Below, piece after piece: positions 49,268 through 60,604 of a stretch of 64,000 bases of DNA. Position numbers and translations under genes: made by a program. Source of the DNA: Circinella umbellata (lineage: Eukaryota > Mucoromycota > Mucoromycetes > Mucorales > Lichtheimiaceae). Under the pieces are notes generated by a model that did not search any database, was not told where the DNA came from, and worked only from the letters and a program-made list of their open reading frames with translations. Position 1 is the first letter of the stretch; every line of letters starts with the position of its first letter. The stretch covers positions 62,001 through 126,000 of the forward strand of contig JAIWNF010000048.1 of assembly GCA_025093555.1 (NCBI GenBank), in the 5' to 3' direction.

Positions 49268-50560
49268 TTATTTGGCAGCTTCAGCATAAGAAGCAAAGAC
49301 TTCAGCAAACTTTCCATCCTTGACAGCTTGTTCAAGAGCCTTACGCAACTTTTCTAAATCTTCAATCATTTTGTTCTTTGCAATGACAGCATCCAAAGCA
49401 ACCAATTGCTTTTCAATTTGAGCAGGAGTAGGCTTAACATCAGCAGCCAAACCAAAGTTATTGCCATTGACCAAGGCCTTGACAGTCTTCTTTTCCTTCT
49501 TGACAAGCTTCTTAAGGTTTTCCTTGTCCTTCTTTGCGGAAGCAGCGACAGACTTGGCTTCAGATTCAGCCTTTTCACGAGCAATGCGTTCTTCTTCAGC
49601 CTTACGAGCAGCTTCTTCAGCAGCAGCCTTTTCAGCAGCAGCCTTAGCATCCTTCTTGGCATTACGACGCTTCTTTTCTTCAGCACGGAACTTGGCAATA
49701 CGGGGATCAACGCTCAAACAGATATCAATCAACTTACGTAAGCGAGCATTATCTTCCTTCTTGAGTTGAGCACGTTGAGCACGGTTCTTCTTTTCTTGGT
49801 AACGCTTATCATCACGGTTATCAGCACCTTCGGCACCTTCCTTATCCAACCATTCGAATGTACGCCATGAATCAATGTTGTACCAAGAATCGTAGAATTT
49901 TTCAACTTCTTCCTTGGCGGATTCTTCATTACCCAATTGAGGCATAGGTTGCTTGTTAGAGAAACGAGCTTCACGTTCAAAAACAGGGGCCCACAACTTG
50001 TAGAAGTCACCAGTAGACTTAGCAGTAGGAACATCTTCATCAATTTCAGCCATACCGAAATCAACAGAGTCATATTGACGACGAGAGACAGGGTTCATCA
50101 AAGTTTCATAGGCCTTGGCAATACACTTGAAGAAAGCATCGTCATTCTTATCAGCCTTCTTATCGGGATGGTGCAAAAGAACCATACGACGATGAGCCTT
50201 TTTGATTTGTTCTTCATTAGCCTTGTAACGCAATTTGGTCAAACCGAGAACGGCATAGTTATCTTGTTGCTTCCAGTTGGTAGGATCAGTGTTGACGGTA
50301 TCAATGTCAACATCTTCGTATTCGAAATCAACCTTTTCTTCTTCAACAATTTGATTGGCTCTTTCTTCGGCTTGTTGACGTTCATCTTCAGAGAAGGTAC
50401 GGTTGTGACGCTTACGGCGAGCATAAGCGAAGAAACCAGGACCAACGGGTTCTAAAAGACGTTCCTTGGGAGCGCTGAGAGCGGCATGAGTAGCTGATTG
50501 TTGATCAGCCTTGTAGGAAGCAGGGGGAGGAGGAAGCAAGAAATCGAGGGTCAATGACAT
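49268..50560 (-). CDS. ZUO1: zuotin, ribosome-associated J-domain protein
   Basis: A single exon encodes 430 aa. Zuotin pairs with Ssz1 as the ribosome-associated complex and stimulates the Ssb Hsp70 at the tunnel exit. The J domain spans about 100-170 with the HPD motif at 131-133 (LLHHPDKK). It is preceded by the zuotin N-terminal region and followed by the family block FYDSWYNIDSWRTFEWLDKE. A long charged Ala/Lys/Glu helix (about 290-365) matches the ribosome-binding middle domain and helix. The C-terminal four-helix bundle closes the chain (LDAVIAKNKMIEDLEKL). No SANT domains are present, as usual in fungi and unlike the animal homologue. The coding sequence is noticeably more GC-rich and codon-biased (AAG, GCC, TTC) than its neighbours and intron-free, which fits high expression. 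Confidence 0.95.
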   Translation of the reverse strand: MSLTLDFLLPPPPASYKADQQSATHAALSAPKERLLEPVGPGFFAYARRKRHNRTFSEDERQQAEERANQIVEEEKVDFEYEDVDIDTVNTDPTNWKQQDNYAVLGLTKLRYKANEEQIKKAHRRMVLLHHPDKKADKNDDAFFKCIAKAYETLMNPVSRRQYDSVDFGMAEIDEDVPTAKSTGDFYKLWAPVFEREARFSNKQPMPQLGNEESAKEEVEKFYDSWYNIDSWRTFEWLDKEGAEGADNRDDKRYQEKKNRAQRAQLKKEDNARLRKLIDICLSVDPRIAKFRAEEKKRRNAKKDAKAAAEKAAAEEAARKAEEERIAREKAESEAKSVAASAKKDKENLKKLVKKEKKTVKALVNGNNFGLAADVKPTPAQIEKQLVALDAVIAKNKMIEDLEKLRKALEQAVKDGKFAEVFASYAEAAK

Positions 50561-51156
50561 CTTTTAAGAGAGAGTATTGGTTTGTGGTAAGGGTAATTAC
50601 AATCAATAGAAATTTTATACAACCTGTCCAGTCGGATGTTTAAGCCACCCAGGGATCTTGATCTCCCGACTGTCAATGCAGAAATTTGAAAATGCATATT
50701 CTTTCAATGAATATCAAAATCAATTGGAAACTTTGGTGGTAAATTGAATTTTATAACGACAATAAGGATTATAAAGGGGATTAAAGCGAAAACAAAAAAA
50801 CGATAAGCAGAAATAACAGAGTTAATAGAAGAATACTTCATAATTTACAATTTATAAGCACTCTACGTATATTTATTATGGAAACCAAAAATTAAATTGA
50901 TATCGACCTTTATGGCTATTGTCACTATTACAACTACGTATATATATCACCATAGTATTCTCTGTTAGATCAAAACAAAAATATATATGTAATGCTGCTA
51001 CGTATATACATATATAGCAGCTACAATAAAAACTGAAGAATTTACAGTAAATTATAATAATAAAATAATAACGCAAAAGAAGAAACGTGTACGTATGCTA
51101 TGGTAAAAGAAGAAAATCAAGGAATAAAAGAAAAGGAGTCATGTGTACGTATATAT
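50561..51156. other. intergenic, ZUO1 upstream / MFS 3' side
   Basis: AT-rich spacer that includes the zuotin promoter side (50561-50800). No other gene recognised. Confidence 0.5.
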
Positions 51157-52264
51157 TTAGATCTTTGTAATAAGCCCACCCGTTAACTTGATTTTTAATG
51201 CTAGCAAAAAAAATGCTCCTGCCACGTATGTGGTTCCGGTAAACATTTTATATACCATATAAGGTTGGGCATCCATAACACTTTCAAGTCCACTAGCCAA
51301 GGAAAGACCGAAAATTGAAATTACATTTGCAAGTAATAAAATGGACAAGCCAGTAGGAAACTTACGCATACCAAGAATAGAGACTGTAATTGGGGATACT
51401 AATAGTAATAAATGTAGTATTGGATCTATCATGTGAGTCGATCTGTTTCTCTCTCTCTCATTTTTTTTTACTCTTTTACTTTTATACAAAGATGAATGGT
51501 TAACTATGTTATTATACACGTAAAACCTACATAATGCAATATAGGAACTACAGAAGAAGCCAAAAAGTAATGCAAATGCCATGATGGTAGCGTATGAATA
51601 TGCAAATGTCCAAATAAGTAATGAACTTAACCCTGAAAGCATTGTAAATACGAGATGTGCATTCAAACGTCCAATCTGATCACCAATGAAGCTATGTATA
51701 TAAGAAGGAGAGAGGGATTAGAGATTGAAGCTTCTATGTAGTCTTTTATATGTTATGTTCTAGAGTTCGTTATAGCTACAAATCACTAGTAGTAATATTT
51801 ACCCGACAGAGATACGTCCAATAATATTGCTGAACGATAAAGCAGCCATAAAGACAGAAGCATCGTTACTTGTCATGCCCAAATGTGTCACATATGCTTG
51901 TTTTGTATATATTAATAATAATAATTGTTGGTAACGTTGATAGTTAGTAACGGGATTATATTGGTTTTTTTTTTTGTTGCTACGTTATGGTAGGATTATT
52001 GTCTAATAAACAATATATATATAAATTGTAAATTATTGCTTACAAGGAAGAAAAAAATATGGTATCAAAAACCCACTATAAGCAATCACTGATCCAATAA
52101 GCCAAATGATAAAGTTTGTATCTCGAATCACGGTCAAATCAAAAACTTCACCTAGACACTTTTTGGAAGATGATGACCAGCGTTGATTTTTCTCTTTGAT
52201 TAAAACACAACTAATCAAATTGGCACATACACATACAAGGCCCCAAATACGATAAGTCCTGTGT

Positions 52265-52303
<39 letters not shown>

Positions 52304-53565
52304 AGAAAGAAAGAAACGGTTATGAGTTTATTCCTCATAGATTCATATATATGTATGTGTATGTGTTCTTATTTTCCTTACCATGAAGCTCCAAGTACAT
52401 TATTCAGCCTAGTCATCACAAATGGTAATACTAGTCCACCAACTCCGGTACCTGTATATGACAAGTTTGGAGGAAGGGATGTGAGCCAGTAATCATTTAA
52501 AGGGGAAAAAAATATTTTAAAAGATCATTTTATTTACCGCTTGATACTAATCCGAGACTAAGTCCACGTCGACGATTAAACCACTGTGGAGGTGCGCTCA
52601 TTGCAGTCTTTAGATATATATAGTATCAGTACTTTCATTTTAATAATAAAGAAAACTGACGCCACAAAATAAAAGAAACAGATGCTTACAATAAAAAGTA
52701 AAGATGCGCCTGCGCCAAAAAGAATACCCTGTGTCATATACAGGTGCCATATCTATCAATATGTATATATAATATAATATATAGTATAGTATAGTATACA
52801 CCCAATTAATTAATCATTCTTTTTTCTCTTTTTTGACAAAATATATAATAAAAATGTAGTTCAAACTGTATTTATACATACTTCTGTACTAAATGCGGCG
52901 AGTTCAAGTCCAAGAGTAGTAAGTAATGTTCCCAATGCAAGTACAAATTTAACACCATATCGAGCAGAAAGCAATTGAACTGGTATCCCCATAATATGTA
53001 TCATGATTTCCATCAATGTTCCAGTAAAACTTAATTGTAGTTGAGCGTTTGGTATATTTTGAAAAGAGACGCGTTCATAATGGTCTTGCATAATTCCCCT
53101 TTGAAAATACATATCGTATATATATTGAAAGAAAGAAAATAGATCAAACAAAACAAGCGTTACTATTATACTTTTTTTTTATATCAACAGTATAAAAAAA
53201 TAATGAATAACTTACCAACATGTTGAGGTACCAAATGTTGTAAACTGTACTATAAAAGCTCCAAGAACTACTAACCAAGCGATCAATCCCCCATCTTCAT
53301 CTTGTCCTTCATATTGCTGTTCTATAACAAGATATTTTTCATTTTGTTGACATAACAACAATAAGAAGACATAATTATAAACAAATCTCGGGTTACAGTC
53401 GATACATGTTTATATATGAACTACAGAATCTTGTTTTTTTTTATGTTTACCGTTTTTTGTTAATTGAAGGGAAGATTCACCACCCTTTTCAGCATCCTGT
53501 AGTGGATAAATCGTGGGTCGTTCATTTTGAAGAGCAATTGGTTCAATACGATCATCAGAAGTCAT
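51157..53565 (-). CDS. MFS transporter, monocarboxylate-porter type
   Basis: Minus-strand exons 53565-53451, 53321-53216, 53098-52882, 52752-52690, 52607-52538, 52451-52382, 52258-52044, 51896-51803, 51691-51531 and 51398-51157 encode 450 aa. The layout is typical of fungal monocarboxylate-porter homologues: a short soluble N-terminus, DGGLIAWLVVLGAFIVQFTT in helix 1, then GTSTCWGIMQDHYE. An FNRRRGLSLGLVSSGTGVGG motif follows in the helix 4-5 region. The C-terminal half has SNDASVFMAALSFSNIIGR in helix 8. About twelve hydrophobic segments are present. The substrate cannot be inferred, since yeast Mch-type proteins do not generally carry monocarboxylates. One intron carries a 32-base homopolymer directly before its acceptor. 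Confidence 0.88.
52270..52301. repeat. A32 homopolymer inside MFS intron 6
   Basis: On the coding (minus) strand this is an uninterrupted T run just upstream of the ACACAG acceptor, so it forms an extreme polypyrimidine tract. Confidence 0.9.
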
Positions 53566-55282
53566 ATGTAAAAAATAAAAATAAAAATAAAGAAAAGAAA
53601 TTGTCTACATAGAATCTTATATATATAATATTCAATTAATTATTACGTATTATAACTGTTTAGCTATAATAGGCATACATATGTATCAGTTTATATATTG
53701 TGGAAAAAACTTTTCTTATTGATGACTCCGAGCAGACTTTAAAAGGGGGATGTTTTTTTTGTGTATGTATGTGATTTACGTGTGTTTGAAAGGAACTAAC
53801 TTGCAGAAGATTTACTTTTTTTTTTCGTCGATCACTTACTAACAATGACTATTTATCAGCTATAAATGATATATAGCTCAATTCAAGTTAAACATAATTT
53901 ATAAGTACTATATTCCAAAAACGGTGATAAAGACTAGCAACCCACAGATACATTTTTTTAATGATATACATAAACCATGTAAAATTGATGGATAAGAATT
54001 CATATCAAACTGTGATAACGACCAAAATCGTTATATTTTACATTCGTTAGAAAAGTGATTTGTTTTCTGTTATTTGTCATGTTGATCACATGAATATGTC
54101 TGTGTTTATGGAAAACAAATAAAAACACCTCGGTATTTGTCATTATTTTTATGCATTGTTGTTCAGCACGTACCCTATGATTTTTTTTTTTTTGTTCCTT
54201 AATTAACATTATGTTTTTTTGAGCTTTGGGTTATATATTATATACTGTTTCATCAATGTTTGGATTACGTATCATACATATTATTTGATATCAATGATAG
54301 TAATTACAATAAAAATATAGTAATATTTATTATATCAAGTATGTCTGCAAAGTATGAGTATCATAGATATGCATGATCGGAGAATTTACGAAACAAGAGA
54401 TTTCGCATAAAAAAAGTGACCATGTTGAAAAATAGATTTATTTATTTTTTAGCTCACGTCCATCCCACCTCATACATCTGTGTTCTGCCGAGACACTTTT
54501 TGTTTAATCAGCCATCTAATTCCTTGGTGATGTAGAATGGTTGAAAGCAAAATTTTGATGATCTTTTATTCCCTCGATATAATTTTACAAAAAAAAACTT
54601 GTATTATACTAAACATCACCTTGCTATATAGTAGAATTCCTCCCATTAGTAAATGAGAACGGTGTCGTCCGAGGATATTGCTTATATCGGACGGGAGAGC
54701 TTTCAATTCGAACTTTAACAACAATAAATGGCCCAGTAGGTGCGTCTTCTAGATATCAAAGCAAATGTCGACATTTACAAGGTCGTTGAACCGCTTCTCA
54801 CATTCCCTTTTGTTTTTGGCATTGTTGATTTCGCCGTAAAACATACACGCTGCTTGTCCACGCGTTATTTCCAATGTGTAATATCAAACATTACAATATT
54901 AAGAAAGGACATGTGTAATTGTTTACTTTTATTTATTTTTTACTTCAATTTTCGTGTCATACGTACGTATGTATGTTTTTTTTGTGGAGAAGACAAAAAA
55001 AGGGCCCGCCACTCATAAGGAAACATCCTCCAAACATGCAATATATATTGTTCTATCAAACATACTTTTTTATTCGTAAAAACAATTTTCACAGATACAT
55101 AAGGTGAGCTCTTAAATAAATCGATGTTCAATCCCCTACGACAGTTAAAAGCTATCCAAACAATCAGGCGTTTAGAGTATTTCCACACGCCTGAATACTT
55201 CATATCTTCCTGTCTCTTTCAGACGATCGACAACAATGTATTCTAGTGATTCATGATTTTACGGGGTTGTTAGTGCAGTACG

Positions 55283-55284
<2 letters not shown>

Positions 55285-55320
<36 letters not shown>
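55285..55320. repeat. (GT)18 microsatellite
   Basis: Eighteen perfect GT units, the longest dinucleotide repeat in the window. Confidence 0.95.
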
Positions 55321-55322
<2 letters not shown>

Positions 55323-55604
55323 AATAAATTAAAGAGTTGTGCTACTACAAAACTAACTTGACTAAAGCCTGGACATCGACAGATACTGTTGAAAGAGCAG
55401 CATAGTCGACAATGATAAAACACAATTTTTTTTTTCAGTGGATGACAGATATGCCAAAAGAGTTTTACCAAATCAAAAATTAATCTGCTGTGTCATAATC
55501 TATCTTTATCTTTCTCCAAACTCTCTTATTTTTCTAAAAATTACTCTGCGTGCGAGTAGCACATGGTCAAGCTCCATCTGTGTCAGTTCTTCATCTTTAT
55601 CGGA

Positions 55605-56479
55605 CAGGGATTCCCATAAGAACCGAGACGAGAAAAATAGAGACGGTTCTTCAAGAGGAACAAACCAAAACTAACTCGGTTCTAGATAGAGAGAACCAAA
55701 GAACCAACATTATAATTTAGTAATTCGTGAGATTTTAACATTATGATGGAAAAAAAACATTAACTGCGAAAATAAAAATATAAAGATTGGGAATGCAAGG
55801 CTTCTTTTTGTATAAACAAGTGTAAACTATTAAAGAACAAAGCTATGCATGTTTTCTTAATATGTATTATAAAAAAAGAAGGATAATAATAATAAAATAA
55901 AAATATGATCTAGGAAATGAAATCCCAAAATAGATATTCAGTTCTTTTTTGCATGATAACTTTTACAGATGTGCGTAACAAGAATAATACGATGACCTTT
56001 TTTTATGGATAGTTAGTTTATGAATGTTACAACAGTACCGTTCTTCCTTCTATTTAACATGGTAATTATTATTTTTTTGACTGATTACTTTATGGATGCA
56101 ACAACTGTAATATTCTAACTCTCATTTAGTACGACAACTCTAATTAAAAAAATCATTTGCACCAACCAGAAATATTCAAATGTACCTGTTACTATTTTCG
56201 CATTAATAGAACTCCATACAGTGTCTTACTTATCATAACCTCTACATATTTCTTATTTAAAGAAAGTAATTCAATTAAAAGAAAGTTTTTCGCCTCTTTT
56301 ATTGTACTTGTTGAATTCATATACGGCTTTTGGTGACATATATTTTGCTATTTCTGGTTTTTTTTTTCACCAAAGTAATGTCGGTTTTTGTCGGTTCGGT
56401 TTGGGTTGGTTCCTATTAAAGATCAGTTCAAAACGGTTCTCTTAAGTAACCGGAACGGACCGAACCGCAAGGATCCCTA
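55605..56479. mobile_element. hAT-like non-autonomous element remnant
   Basis: The left end starts CAGGGATTCC. The right end, reverse-complemented, starts TAGGGATCC. Further in, AGGAACAAACCAAAACTAAC on the left pairs with AGGAACCAACCCAAACCGAA from the right end, so the subterminal parts are also inverted. The 8-bp flanks are TTATCGGA (55597-55604) and GTATTGGA (56480-56487), six of eight identical, consistent with an old 8-bp target duplication. No transposase frame is left. Ends beginning CAGGG/TAGGG and 8-bp duplications are characteristic of hAT elements. Confidence 0.65.
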
Positions 56480-57998
56480 GTATTGGACATATCTCGTGAG
56501 GAAATCAGGCTCTTAGCAAGACTGTTTGGCGAGACGTAAACATATTTGCTAAACGAACGATGTCGCAAACAGTCAATCATATTTTGAACATTCTTTTTTG
56601 ATGCTTCGCTGGACAGGTTGCGCGAAATTTTTCCGGCATATCTGAGCCTTTTAACACAAAGTACGTATCAGATTCTTTTCTTTTCTTTTCGTCAATCAGT
56701 CTATATTTACAACAATATATACCTCAATCATCAGCTTTCATGATATGTACAATCTTTCGTTCAATTTGACGGCCTGAGTTCTTGTATTTCCTTGATATTA
56801 GCATTTAAAGATCTGTACCGTTTTTTGTTCACATAAAGTCGTATTTTGCGCTACGTATAATGTTAAAAATGTCCCCCAAAGACACTTTCTTCATTCAGAA
56901 ACTACCTCGTTACGGATATCGGTAATGAGAAAAACTGCTATAGACTAAACCCAAGTCTATAGTGGTTCTAGATCAATTTATGATACAGTGGAAAAAGAAA
57001 TAAAAAAGACTTGTTTTTATATATCGACTTCAGTTAACTATTTATATGGGCTGCTGAGTCCATTTGTACAACTCACGCCTTATTTCTAAAGCTTGAGCTT
57101 TTGATTAGAATATTACCAAAACTGTAACAAAAACGTTTTTGACAAATCCAATGGGTTGAGATTCACAATCTAAAAGTTGCGATTTTAGTTTATAATGTAA
57201 AGTCAGTAAATAAGTAGAGAATTCGAGAGTACTAGCGTATATGTCGGTTGTTTCTCAATATTGATGGTAAAGTCACTTCTTCACTACAGTATTACCACAC
57301 GGTGGTATAGCTGGTATTGGAATAGAAAAAATTTGATGCAGTTTTTGGCCACTAGAAAAACTTCTGTTGGTATGTTGTTTATAGAGCAAAGATCAACATC
57401 GGGCAGCGCGTCGATTTTGAGGGTTAGTTCATATATTTGTAAACTATGGACTTTTTATAGTCTTCAGATTATCATAAAATAATAGGGGTGGTTGAGCAAC
57501 TTGTTTGTGAAACGTTGGGTTGGATAGTGATATTTAGAGATGATAGGGTTGCTGGTGTTATTGCAAGACTATCATGTATTGTTAAATGCGACCATGAATG
57601 TTTTGTAAACATTATATTATCGAATAATCCTTTTTCTGTTCGCACATGATAGTTTATTCTCTGAATCCAAATCTTTCCAAAAAAAAACACAAGCTGCTTG
57701 AGAATGCAAAGAGCTAATCGTAAGATTGAGGAGAACATAATTGTGGGCTTAAATGGACGCGAGCAAAGAAAAAAAAAGTCTCCTACTCTTTTTTTGAAAT
57801 AGTCATTTTTTTTGAGTTCAAAAAGCTGGCTAGTAAACGTTCCATTTGAGAGAGGTGCACTGTAAAAGGAAATTTTTATAAAGGTGGAATGAGATATTGA
57901 ATAATGAAAAAAAAAACTTAAATTCTTTGTCTATAATAAACAACACTTGAATATTAATAAATTTACAAGGCCAACAAAAACAGTAAAATATCGTACTA

Positions 57999-58233
57999 CA
58001 GTCAACCCCCGGTTTTTGCAACAAGCGAGACTTAATATATATTAAAATACAGCATCTCATTAATTATTCTTTGCTGGCATGGGTATTCCATATTTGGATA
58101 AAGATTTAAAGAATAATAATATACACAATTATAAAATTATAGTATGGTTTACTCCCGATTAGCAAGTTGCGATTCTATTTAGTATTTTCAACAATTTTCA
58201 AAAACCAATGGTGCAAAAGCGGGGGTTGATTGT
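57999..58233. mobile_element. MITE, family B copy 2 (TA-flanked)
   Basis: A 235-bp element has the left end CAGTCAACCCCCGGTTTTTG and the right end, reverse-complemented, CAATCAACCCCCGCTTTTG. It is flanked by TA on both sides (57997-57998 and 58234-58235). It is shorter than copy 1 (2679-3029) by internal deletions but shares the central blocks in the same order. No coding capacity. Confidence 0.85.
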
Positions 58234-59101
58234 AGTTAGAAAGACATTTATAAAAGTAGAGAAAGAAACAAGAGAGAATGAACCTTAACATATACGTATA
58301 TTATAAGAAATCCAGGAATTTAACAGGTATGTATGAACATTTATGTTGTGTTTTAACATTTAAATTTCTTATTATAATACGAACCACACCCAAACGGACA
58401 AAAAAAGCGTACTACTTAACTCCTATTATAATAGAAAGATCCTACTGATAAACAAAAAAATGCTGTTTTTATATACATGCGTATGTACAACGCAAAAAAA
58501 AACATATTTTAATGGATGATATACCATACATGGGAACCACAATGAACGCTATAGAATTTTCGTTGTAATGACTGATACACTATGACCATTCTTATTTTTC
58601 TTTTACTATAATGTTTACTATTAAAACAAATAATACGTAAAGCATAATAATAACATGAATAAATAATTAAAGGTATGCGATTGTATCATCCCCCCCCCAT
58701 AAAAAAGCACCGACTTGCTGCTAACAATCAATCAATATTGACAGCAACTAAATGATATTTTACTATATACAGTGATCAGATCTCGATTATGTATTATTAT
58801 TACTTAAAAACTAAATTTGTAATAACATTAATCAATGATAAAAAAAAATATAAATTAATATTAAAAAGAATCTATATATTCCACCCCGTGGGACCAACTA
58901 CCACCACAAACGTCCTGCGTTCTTTTCTAATTAACCATATACGTATGGAGGAAGAATAAACATACAACAATTATGATAATATTAATAATAATAATATTAA
59001 AAAGAACAAAAATAATGCATAAAGTAAAAATAATGGAAAATAAAAAAGATAAATATATATACTACGTAGTTCTCTGAATAAAATAAAATTGTGTCTTTTT
59101 T

Positions 59102-60604
59102 TCAAAAATTGGGCCAGAATTTTCTTGTATGTTGTTGTTGTTGCGATGGCTGTTGTACAGCAGTAGCAAAAGCAATACCCAAATCTGAAGATGGGGTATG
59201 AAAGCTTGAAGAAACTAAAGATTCTTCCGAAGGGATTGAATCATCTGTTGTAGCTGTTAATGTGCTTGTTGGTGTATTACCATCATCTATTGTTGCTTGC
59301 ATTTGATGATGATGAGGATGATGAGAATTTTGTTGGTGATGGTGTTGACGACTATTGCCACCGGAAGAAGATAGAGTTGCACTTGAAGATAAGCTACCAC
59401 TTCTTGTGGTTGATGAAGATGAAGATGATGAAGATGAAGAAGATGAATGAGCAGCAGCATAAATGAGTTGTTGTTGATGCTGCAATCGCTGGCGCCAATA
59501 TTCATAAGATCCTAAAGATCCACTTGTAAGTATTTGATTTCCAAATGTTGTATTGTTTAATTCATCGATATCAATACACCAATAGCCTCCTTTGCCTTTT
59601 GATTTACTGCTATTATTATTTCCATTACTAGTTGTGCTTTCTGCATCACTGTTGTTATTATTGTTGCTTATAGAAGAATGAATAGCAGCTCTGGGTAGCT
59701 TGCGGAAACAACGATTTAAGGATAGGTTGTGTCTAATTGTATTTTGCCAACCAGGTTCATTGGCTTCATACATATGTGGGTATCTTTTTTGAACGTAATC
59801 GTAAATATCACGTAAAGTCAACTTATGCTCTTCAGAAGTCAATATGGCTTGAGCAATCATAGAAGCATAGGAATGAGGGGGTCGTCTACGTTTTCTTTGA
59901 GGACGTCTTGTATTTGCTGTCACTGAAGCTGCTGTCACTGTAGTCATTCCATTCTTATGTTGTTGTTGCTGTTGCTGCTGCTGTTGTTGTTGTTGTTGTT
60001 GTTGTTGTTGCTGTTGCTGACTAAAATAAATATCATAAGGACCCATTCTATTATTGGGTTGAACTTGAGGTGGTTGTTGATGTGGATAAACTTGCTGATG
60101 GAATTGTTGATGGGGCTGTTGTTGTTGTTGTTGTTGCTGCTGCTGCTGCTGTGAGGGATGATACTCATGTGAATTGTTTTGTTGCTGTTGTTGGTATTGA
60201 GGAGGTGGTATCGGACGAATTACTCGAATACCATCTTCATGATAAGGTGGTGACAACACCGGTGGTTCAAGTGGTTGTGGATTTTGTTCAGTGGCAAAAA
60301 TACTTTGTTTCCATGTAGGTGGTAGTAATCCATCCATGGCTTTATATTCATGTTGGTGTTGGTGTTGATGTTGTTGTTGTACGTGGTTACTATCTATAGT
60401 ATTTGTAACTATTTGTTGTTGTTGTTGTTGCATTCCTTGATGCTGTTGGTGATGATGGTGATGGTGATGATCCATCATATTATTTGTCATTGATGCATTA
60501 TTGTTATTATTATTATTATTAATAGGTGTAGCATTTCCTCCACCATTACCAGCACTTGTGCTGTTTTCAAAACGCATTCCCGGTAACTGAACAAAAGAGG
60601 CCAT
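59102..60604 (-). CDS. forkhead (winged-helix) transcription factor
   Basis: A single open frame encodes 500 aa. The forkhead DNA-binding domain starts near residue 241 (RPPHSYASMIAQAIL), includes the recognition helix region (GWQNTIRHNLSLNRCFRKLP) and ends near 345 (GYWCIDIDEL). Between helix 3 and the YWCID strand there is an insertion of about 30 Ser/Asn-rich residues not found in ordinary forkhead domains. The N-terminal half has polyAsn, polyHis and several polyQ runs (up to about 20). The C-terminal part is Ser/Thr/His/Gln-rich. A basic cluster RRPQRKRRR just before the domain is a likely nuclear signal. No FHA domain is present, so it is not of the Fkh1/2 type. The exact ortholog is not assigned. 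Confidence 0.9.
   Translation of the reverse strand: MASFVQLPGMRFENSTSAGNGGGNATPINNNNNNNNASMTNNMMDHHHHHHHQQHQGMQQQQQQIVTNTIDSNHVQQQHQHQHQHEYKAMDGLLPPTWKQSIFATEQNPQPLEPPVLSPPYHEDGIRVIRPIPPPQYQQQQQNNSHEYHPSQQQQQQQQQQQQPHQQFHQQVYPHQQPPQVQPNNRMGPYDIYFSQQQQQQQQQQQQQQQQQQQQHKNGMTTVTAASVTANTRRPQRKRRRPPHSYASMIAQAILTSEEHKLTLRDIYDYVQKRYPHMYEANEPGWQNTIRHNLSLNRCFRKLPRAAIHSSISNNNNNSDAESTTSNGNNNSSKSKGKGGYWCIDIDELNNTTFGNQILTSGSLGSYEYWRQRLQHQQQLIYAAAHSSSSSSSSSSSSTTRSGSLSSSATLSSSGGNSRQHHHQQNSHHPHHHQMQATIDDGNTPTSTLTATTDDSIPSEESLVSSSFHTPSSDLGIAFATAVQQPSQQQQHTRKFWPNF
59958..60018 (-). repeat. long CAA/CAG polyglutamine tract in forkhead gene
   Basis: Mixed CAA/CAG codons give about 20 consecutive glutamines. 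A second tract (about 12 Gln) lies at 60117-60153. Confidence 0.9.

Larger units (their letters stand above)
53566..59101. other. 5.5-kb gene-poor, repeat-containing region
   Basis: No intact gene seen. It contains a (GT)18 tract (55285-55320), a hAT-like remnant (55605-56479), a family B MITE (57999-58233) and several short coding-like frames (around 54740-55018 and 57261-57430) that may be transposon debris. The stretch 58680-59100, downstream of the forkhead gene, is AT-rich with TA/TAA repeats. Confidence 0.55.

Noticed and set aside
49366..50455. Several long antisense and frame-shifted ORFs over zuotin
   Set aside because: They arise from the GC-richer, stop-poor coding sequence of ZUO1 and show no family motifs.
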